Shown here piece by piece: positions 5,581 to 6,439 of a DNA stretch of 6,439 nucleotides. The stretch comes from Candidatus Omnitrophota bacterium (GTDB lineage: Bacteria > Omnitrophota > Koll11 > Zapsychrales > Aceulaceae). Numbering within the stretch: the first letter of the stretch is position 1; each line of letters opens with the position of its first letter. The translations under genes and the position numbers were made by a program. The stretch covers positions 1 through 6,439 of the forward strand of contig JAOZRJ010000062.1 in assembly GCA_029931885.1 (NCBI GenBank). Direction: 5' to 3'. The notes below the pieces were generated by a model that saw only the letters and a program-made list of their open reading frames with translations, did no database searches and was not told the DNA's origin.

Positions 5581-6439
5581 ATGTTGTTATCTAAAAAAAT
5601 TAAAAATATTCTCAAAATCAATAAAATTCCAGAAGCCTATTTAAACGAATTCACACAAGGGCAAATTACCCTTATCAAGGCCCGGATTCAACTTTCTTGT
5701 CTTTTAGCGATTATGTTTTATATAGGCTCTACTGCTATTGATTTTCTTTTATCTCCAGCAACAACCAAAAAAGAATTTCGCTCTGAAGAAATTTCTCTTT
5801 TCATTCTTTTTGTCATCATAAGTATCTTTATTCGATGGACAATTCAACGCGTCCATACAATTAATGCCTGCAAAAACTGTGCTTATGTTTTTATTTTATT
5901 TGCTTTAACAATTATCACCATTATTAGCTTATTTTATCCACAATACATCGACCTTACCTCGACGCTATATATGTTTATTTTCTTTATGATTTCTTTTACA
6001 ATTCCATGGGATCCTGTTGAAATTATCTTTGTCTCATTATTGCATGTAGGTGCTTATGGTTTCTTGTTTTGGTTTGTTCAAGTATCCATGCCAGAATATA
6101 TTCGGCTCGATTTTAATTTTCCTGTATACCTTTCAGGCACAACACTCCTTTTTATGTCTGCGGCCCTTGTTTTTATTTTGAGAAAGAAAGAGTCCGAACG
6201 TGATATGGAAAACTTTATTTTACTAAAAGATGTAGAAAAAAAGAATGAACAGATGCAAAAAGAACTACAAATCGCAACACGTGTTCACAAAACTCTTGTT
6301 CCAAAATCAATGAATACCGACTTAGCAGACATTGCGGTTTTGTATCTTCCGATGCATTATATCGGCGGAGATTATGCGCGCTTTCATTTTGTTGACAAAG
6401 ATAAACTAATTTTTATTATTTGCGACGTTACCGGTCACG
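5581..6439 (+). CDS. Six-helix membrane SpoIIE/RsbU-type protein phosphatase, 3' end missing
   Basis: An open frame of 286 codons continues past the right edge. After a basic cytoplasmic start come six likely membrane helices at about residues 36-57, 70-87, 99-118, 127-142, 145-168 and 182-200. A charged, coiled-coil-like linker (about 201-235) leads to ELQIATRVHKTLVPKSM (228-244), the usual entry to SpoIIE/RsbU phosphatase domains ('EL..A..iQ..LlP'). The catalytic domain begins with YIGGDYARF (260-268) and IICDVTGH (279-286); D264 and D282 correspond to metal-binding aspartates of PP2C-type enzymes. The rest of the domain lies outside. Expected role: removing phosphate from the STAS protein's serine in response to a membrane signal. 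It is divergent from the kinase-STAS operon. The start is uncertain: an in-frame ATG at 5542 would add 13 residues, but neither ATG has a Shine-Dalgarno, and the promoter at 5546-5574 favours 5581. Confidence 0.88.
   Translation, partial: MLLSKKIKNILKINKIPEAYLNEFTQGQITLIKARIQLSCLLAIMFYIGSTAIDFLLSPATTKKEFRSEEISLFILFVIISIFIRWTIQRVHTINACKNCAYVFILFALTIITIISLFYPQYIDLTSTLYMFIFFMISFTIPWDPVEIIFVSLLHVGAYGFLFWFVQVSMPEYIRLDFNFPVYLSGTTLLFMSAALVFILRKKESERDMENFILLKDVEKKNEQMQKELQIATRVHKTLVPKSMNTDLADIAVLYLPMHYIGGDYARFHFVDKDKLIFIICDVTGH

Noticed and set aside
1..6439. CRISPR arrays, tRNA or rRNA genes, insertion sequences
   Set aside because: No regularly spaced repeats, no tRNA- or rRNA-like stretches and no transposase motifs were seen; almost all bases are taken by the genes listed.

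Overview
The window looks like a chromosomal stretch from a Gram-negative (two-membrane), AT-rich bacterium; by eye roughly one third of the bases are G or C. It has an Mla-type lipid-transport ABC system and a secreted beta-barrel protein that ends in phenylalanine, both marks of an outer membrane. The gene mix (Mla, FecR, CHASE2 and an Rsb-like phospho-switch) would suit an uncultured PVC-related lineage such as Omnitrophota. That taxon is a guess from style and cannot be proved from this window.

Layout: positions 5411 down to the left edge hold one tightly packed minus-strand operon of eight genes. In transcription order these are an RsbW/SpoIIAB-like serine kinase, a STAS anti-anti-sigma/MlaB-like protein, mlaE (permease), mlaF (ATPase), mlaD (MCE protein), a secreted FecR-domain protein, an outer-membrane beta-barrel protein, and a CHASE2-domain membrane protein cut by the left edge. 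Gaps between genes run from an 11-base overlap to 25 bases. Position 5412-5580 is a short divergent promoter region. From 5581 a plus-strand gene runs off the right edge; it encodes a six-helix membrane protein whose C-terminus enters a SpoIIE/RsbU-type (PP2C) phosphatase domain.

How the genes may work together: kinase, STAS protein and SpoIIE-type phosphatase are the three classical parts of a partner switch, in which the kinase phosphorylates a serine on the STAS protein and the phosphatase removes it. No sigma factor is present. The STAS gene instead sits exactly where mlaB is expected and is translationally coupled to mlaE. The most interesting reading is that the phospho-switch controls the lipid transporter itself through a phosphorylatable MlaB. 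The distal FecR, beta-barrel and CHASE2 genes look like an envelope-facing sensing cassette joined to the same transcript. These functional links are inference from gene order and motifs.

Both divergent genes have recognisable sigma-70-like promoters with 17-base spacers. The minus-strand one (TTGATA/TATAAT) is very close to consensus. The plus-strand one would start transcription at or within a base or two of the phosphatase ATG, which suggests a leaderless mRNA.
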